Shown: one piece after another, positions 60,317 through 64,000 of the stretch | Layout: the number at the start of each line of letters is the position of its first letter | Numbering within the stretch: position 1 is the first letter of the stretch | Source of the DNA: Nitrospirales bacterium | GTDB taxonomy: Bacteria; Nitrospirota; Nitrospiria; Nitrospirales; UBA8639 | Direction of reading: 5' to 3' | DNA length: 64,000 nucleotides | Assembly: GCA_021604005.1 (NCBI GenBank) | Contig: BQIV01000025.1 | Location: 1-64,000, forward strand | Notes under the pieces: generated by a model | Seen by the model: only the letters and a program-made list of their open reading frames with translations | The model's database searches: none | What the model was told of the DNA's origin: nothing | Position numbers and translations under genes: made by a program

Positions 60317-62923
60317 ATGGATATGAACACCATGACTGTGAAACTGCAGGAAGCGCTTCAGGCCGCTTCCGGTATCGCCACACGGCGTAACCATCAAGGG
60401 GTAGATGTTGAGCATCTGTTGCTCGCGCTGCTTGAGCAAGATGGCGGATTAACCAAACCCATCCTTGAGCAATCTGGTGTGTCGCCCGTCGCTGTGCAGC
60501 AAGCGGCCGAACAGGCGATCAATAAGATTCCGCAAGTCCAGGGGAGTGGAGGCGGGCCTGGCCATATTCATTTAACCCCGCGAATTACCTCGGTCCTGAC
60601 GCGTGCCGAGGAGGAAATGAAGGGGCTGCAGGATGAATATCTCAGTGTCGAGCATGTGCTGCTGGCGATGGTGGAAGAAGGTGGAGTGTTTCGTCCCATC
60701 GGCCTCAAACGCGATAAGTTGCTGTTAGGCCTTCAGCAGGTACGTGGGAATCAACGCGTGACCAATCAGGATCCCGAAGGAACCTATCAATCGCTGGAAA
60801 AGTACGGCCGGGACCTCACGAAGCTTGCTGAGCAGGGCAAATTAGACCCGGTGATTGGTCGCGATGAAGAGATTCGCCGTGTTGTCCAAATACTATCCAG
60901 ACGGACAAAGAATAACCCTGTGCTCATTGGGGAGCCGGGTGTTGGAAAAACGGCAATCGTCGAAGGGTTGGCGCAACGTATTGTGAAGGGAGATGTCCCT
61001 GAGGGGTTGAAGCAAAAGCGTGTCGTTGTTCTGGATATGGGAGCCTTGGTCGCGGGTGCAAAATTTCGGGGTGAGTTTGAGGAACGTCTCAAGGCCGTGT
61101 TGAAGGAAATTCAAGCGTCCCACGGGCAAATCCTGTTGTTTATAGATGAGTTGCATACTGTGGTTGGAGCGGGAGCGGCGGAAGGGGCCATGGATGCCGC
61201 CAATCTGTTAAAGCCCATGTTGGCGAGGGGAGAGCTGCATTTAATCGGTGCCACGACGTTGAATGAATATCGAAAGCATATCGAGAAAGATGCCGCTCTT
61301 GAGCGACGGTTTCAAACGGTGCTGGTCGACCAACCGTCCGTCGAAGATACGATTTCGATTCTCCGTGGGCTAAATGAACGCTATGAAGTGCATCATGGAG
61401 TACGGATAAAAGATGCGGCACTGGTGGCAGCTGCCAAGCTGTCGCATCGGTACATTGGGGATAGATTTCTTCCCGACAAAGCGATTGATTTAGTTGACGA
61501 AGCTGCTGCACATTTACGGACCGAAATCGATAGCATGCCGGCTGAAATGGATGAGCTGTCCCGAAAAGTGATGCAGCTTGAAATTGAACGTGAGGCGTTG
61601 AATAAAGAAACCGATCCAGGGAGCCAGGCCCGGCTGGAAACCCTCAATCAGGAACTTGCAGAAAAACACGCAGCACTTGAACAGCTGCAAGTGCAATGGG
61701 AGACCGAAAAGGCGTCGGTTGGGAGACTCCAAGACCTTCGGCAACAAATGGAGGATGTGAAACGGGAGATTGAGCTGGCTGAACGCAATTACGATCTGAA
61801 TCGAGTTGCCGAATTGCGGTACGGCACCCTTCCACGCATTGAACAGGAACTCCATGCTGAAGGCGAACATCTCGGAGAAAAACAGGGTGAACATCGTTTA
61901 TTACAAGAGGAAGTGAATGAGGAAGATATTGCCGAAGTGGTAAGCCGGTGGACAGGCATTCCGGTCAGCCGCTTGCTACAAGGTGAGGTTGAAAAATTAC
62001 TTCGCCTGGGCGATTTGCTTCATGAGCGAGTGATTGGACAAGAAGAAGGCGTGCGAGCCGTTGCGGATGCCGTGTTGCGAGCACGATCCGGCTTAAAAGA
62101 TCCCAATCGGCCGATCGGTTCATTTTTATTTCTTGGGCCGACGGGAGTTGGAAAAACGGAATTGGCCAGAGCCTTAGCCGGTATTCTCTTTGATGACGAA
62201 GGCAATATGATTCGCATCGATATGTCCGAATATATGGAGAAGCATACGACGGCAAGACTCATCGGTGCGCCGCCGGGTTATGTCGGCTACGAAGAGGGGG
62301 GGCAGTTGACCGAGGCCGTGCGCCGACGTCCATTCTCCGTGATCCTGTTTGATGAAATCGAGAAAGCGCACCACGATGTGTTCAATGTTTTACTTCAGGT
62401 GTTAGATGACGGGAGGCTCACCGATTCTCAAGGACGCACGGTGGATTTTAAAAACACCGTGTTGATTATGACCTCCAATTTAGGGAGTCAAGACATTTTA
62501 GGCGCACAAGAGCAGGGACTGTCGTACGAACAATTACATGCGTTAGTGATGCGAGAAGCGAAACAGCATTTTCGTCCAGAATTTCTGAATCGAGTTGATG
62601 AAACGGTGGTGTTTCACCCGCTCACGACCACGCACTTGGCTCAAATCGTGGATATTCAGCTCCATCGGCTTCGTCAACGATTACTCGAGAGACGGATGAC
62701 GATGCATGTGACCGAAGCGGCGATCGCAGAGCTTGCCGCGCGTGGCTATGACCCGGTGTACGGGGCTCGTCCGTTGAAGCGACTCATCCAGCACGATATT
62801 GAAACCCCCCTGTCGCGTTTAATCGTCAAGGGAGAGTTGAAGGATGGCGAATGCGTGAGGGTTGATGTGCAAGACGGTGACATGGTGTTTTCCACGCAGC
62901 CCGCGCCAGCGCAACAGACATGA
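60317..62923 (+). CDS. clpB: ATP-dependent disaggregase ClpB
   Basis: An 868-residue AAA+ chaperone that extracts proteins from aggregates together with DnaK. The double N-domain (about 1-145) begins [23 protein letters not shown]1 has [15 protein letters not shown] (about 205) and [20 protein letters not shown]. The coiled-coil middle domain (about 410-530) distinguishes it from ClpA and ClpC. NBD2 has [15 protein letters not shown] (about 615), [11 protein letters not shown] and the sensor-2 [11 protein letters not shown]. Length and order are normal. No CIRCE-type hairpin was seen before it. A terminator-like hairpin follows directly after the stop. Confidence 0.97.
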   Translation: MDMNTMTVKLQEALQAASGIATRRNHQGVDVEHLLLALLEQDGGLTKPILEQSGVSPVAVQQAAEQAINKIPQVQGSGGGPGHIHLTPRITSVLTRAEEEMKGLQDEYLSVEHVLLAMVEEGGVFRPIGLKRDKLLLGLQQVRGNQRVTNQDPEGTYQSLEKYGRDLTKLAEQGKLDPVIGRDEEIRRVVQILSRRTKNNPVLIGEPGVGKTAIVEGLAQRIVKGDVPEGLKQKRVVVLDMGALVAGAKFRGEFEERLKAVLKEIQASHGQILLFIDELHTVVGAGAAEGAMDAANLLKPMLARGELHLIGATTLNEYRKHIEKDAALERRFQTVLVDQPSVEDTISILRGLNERYEVHHGVRIKDAALVAAAKLSHRYIGDRFLPDKAIDLVDEAAAHLRTEIDSMPAEMDELSRKVMQLEIEREALNKETDPGSQARLETLNQELAEKHAALEQLQVQWETEKASVGRLQDLRQQMEDVKREIELAERNYDLNRVAELRYGTLPRIEQELHAEGEHLGEKQGEHRLLQEEVNEEDIAEVVSRWTGIPVSRLLQGEVEKLLRLGDLLHERVIGQEEGVRAVADAVLRARSGLKDPNRPIGSFLFLGPTGVGKTELARALAGILFDDEGNMIRIDMSEYMEKHTTARLIGAPPGYVGYEEGGQLTEAVRRRPFSVILFDEIEKAHHDVFNVLLQVLDDGRLTDSQGRTVDFKNTVLIMTSNLGSQDILGAQEQGLSYEQLHALVMREAKQHFRPEFLNRVDETVVFHPLTTTHLAQIVDIQLHRLRQRLLERRMTMHVTEAAIAELAARGYDPVYGARPLKRLIQHDIETPLSRLIVKGELKDGECVRVDVQDGDMVFSTQPAPAQQT

Positions 62924-62928
62924 TGGTT

Positions 62929-62962
62929 CTGCCCATGCGGTTCGGCATGGCAGGCTATTTTA
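62929..62962 (+). terminator. Terminator of clpB
   Basis: CTGCC (bulged C) ATGC pairs with GCAT-GGCAG around the loop GGTTCG, followed by GCTATTTTAT. It begins six bases after the clpB stop and overlaps the end of the convergent protease gene. Confidence 0.65.
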
Positions 62963-64000
62963 TGGCTTGAAGCGTGACGGTGAGATTTCGTATTTGTCCT
63001 TTCCGGCGTATTTGCAGGTGTATTCGATCGCCAACTTTATGACGATCAAGAATGACCGCAAGGTCGTCTAAGACTCGAACCGGTTGCCCCTCTACCGTTG
63101 TAATGACATCCCCTAATCGAATGCGTCCGCCACGTATTTCTTTGGCACTTTGAAGTCCCGCTTGACTGGCTGGTCCTCCGGGTTCGACGCGGGCAATCAC
63201 AAGACCTTGAATGCCCCAGCGTGCAACAATGGAATCGGGTATCAAGGAAATACCAAGCCCGGGGCGAATGACTTTCCCATAGGCAATGAGTTGCGGGACA
63301 ATACGGTCAATGGTATTGACTGGAACGGCAAATCCAATTCCTGCAAACGCGCCGCTTGGACTGATTATTTGTGTGTTGACCCCGATTAAACGTCCACGGC
63401 TATCCAGTAATGGCCCACCTGAATTCCCAGGATTGATGGCCGCGTCGGTTTGGATGACGCCTTCAATGGTCCGTTCATTCAACGACTTGATCGTACGTCC
63501 CAATGCACTCACCACTCCTGTGGTTAAGGTATGATCCAGCCCGAATGGATTGCCGATTGCGAGCACCCGTTGTCCGACCCGTAAATCTTGTGAATTGCCA
63601 ACGTCAATGGGGATAAATGTTTTCTTCTGGTTGCGAATGTGTAAGACGGCAAGATCGTGGTCCGGATCGACTCCAATCACGCGGGCTGTATGGGTGGACT
63701 GATCATCAAGCACGACCTGTATCGAATCGGCCTGATATATAACATGGAAGTTGGTGACGATATGGCCGCGATCATCCCAGATGAATCCCGATCCTGATCC
63801 TTGCGGCACTTCAAAGGTATTGAGTGACCAGAAGTCACGCCGAAGAGCTGTGTTCGTAATGTACACCACTGAACGGCGTGCACGTTCAAAGACCTCAATG
63901 GTTTCTAATTCTTCACGACTTAGTGTTGACGTTGTTGATGAAGCGGTGAAGAACCTTTGTGAGTCGTGAGCCGTGGATGCCGTATCATACGGCGCTGGCT
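62955..64000 (-). CDS. HtrA/DegP-type serine protease with PDZ domain (5' end outside window)
   Basis: At least 348 residues; the frame stays open to the right edge, so the start and probable signal peptide or anchor lie outside. A GTG at 63869 is internal, because upstream residues (SREELETIEVFERARRSV) match the usual opening of HtrA proteases. Catalytic triad: His in HIVTNFHVI, Asp in DHDLAVLHI, Ser in NPGNSGGPLL. Oxyanion and substrate loops IGNPFGLDHTLTTGVVSALG are normal. One PDZ domain closes the protein (VARVEPGGPASQAGLQSA, GDVITTVEGQPV). It should degrade or refold misfolded proteins in the periplasm. Convergent with clpB. Confidence 0.93.
   Translation of the reverse strand, partial: PAPYDTASTAHDSQRFFTASSTTSTLSREELETIEVFERARRSVVYITNTALRRDFWSLNTFEVPQGSGSGFIWDDRGHIVTNFHVIYQADSIQVVLDDQSTHTARVIGVDPDHDLAVLHIRNQKKTFIPIDVGNSQDLRVGQRVLAIGNPFGLDHTLTTGVVSALGRTIKSLNERTIEGVIQTDAAINPGNSGGPLLDSRGRLIGVNTQIISPSGAFAGIGFAVPVNTIDRIVPQLIAYGKVIRPGLGISLIPDSIVARWGIQGLVIARVEPGGPASQAGLQSAKEIRGGRIRLGDVITTVEGQPVRVLDDLAVILDRHKVGDRIHLQIRRKGQIRNLTVTLQAIK

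Noticed and set aside
1-64000. CRISPR arrays, tRNA and rRNA genes
   Set aside because: No regularly spaced repeats, cloverleaf patterns or conserved rRNA segments were found while reading both strands.

Overview
The window comes from a Gram-negative bacterium: LpxC makes lipid A and Lgt makes outer-membrane lipoproteins. Base composition looks close to half G+C by eye. Gene content (AddAB recombination nuclease, many PAS histidine kinases with stand-alone Rcp1-like response regulators, split GlnE-type enzymes, a MEMO-family protein, lysine-rich histone-like proteins) is reminiscent of Nitrospira and its relatives (Nitrospirota). That assignment is inference, since no rRNA or marker gene is present. 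No rRNA, tRNA, CRISPR array or prophage was seen.

Layout. 1-4000: the end of an IS30-type transposase, a ferredoxin-reductase-like flavoprotein, an ankyrin gene broken by two in-frame stops, a GlcG/HbpS-like secreted protein, an IPT/TIG-domain protein and a lysine-rich histone-like protein. 4121-5755: glucose-6-phosphate dehydrogenase. 5926-19575: an island of eleven two-component genes in three transcription groups (minus, plus, minus). It has six histidine kinases, four of them fused to a receiver domain, and five single-domain regulators. The first minus-strand group has a class I cyclic-di-GMP riboswitch in its leader, followed by a nine-codon leader ORF whose stop overlaps the kinase start. 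20180-27958: a CxxC thioredoxin-fold protein, a zinc-ribbon protein, AddB and AddA, and a TPR protein. 27967-32803: Lgt, a zinc-ribbon protein, an Mrp-type Fe-S carrier, a Rieske ferredoxin and a receiver-PAS-kinase-receiver hybrid. 33466-39724: a complete peptide ABC importer (binding protein, two permeases, two ATPases). 39943-47277: MEMO-family protein, cyclophilin, MFS transporter, second histone-like protein, peroxiredoxin and pentapeptide-repeat protein. 47387-53446: ScpA, ScpB, a GlcD-GlcF-type fused oxidase, a MoaD-like protein and LpxC. 53895-64000: a small unknown protein, a sigma-70 factor, a divergent pair of GlnE-type nucleotidyltransferases (one with ACT sensors), ClpB, and an HtrA-type protease running off the right edge.

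How the parts work together. The central island looks like a phosphorelay switchboard. PAS/GAF sensors feed small diffusible receivers, and cyclic-di-GMP probably gates expression of one branch at the RNA level. The split GlnE pair suggests that the usual two-headed enzyme controlling glutamine synthetase has been divided into two proteins, one carrying GlnD-like amino-acid sensing domains. ClpB, HtrA, peroxiredoxin, cyclophilin and Mrp form a scattered stress and protein-maintenance complement.

Best candidates for something new: the cyclic-di-GMP riboswitch with coupled leader peptide; the split ACT-GlnE/GlnE pair; a switch-like RNA fold upstream of the 986-residue kinase; a 75-base sequence present twice, about 55 kb apart; and the doubly interrupted ankyrin gene.
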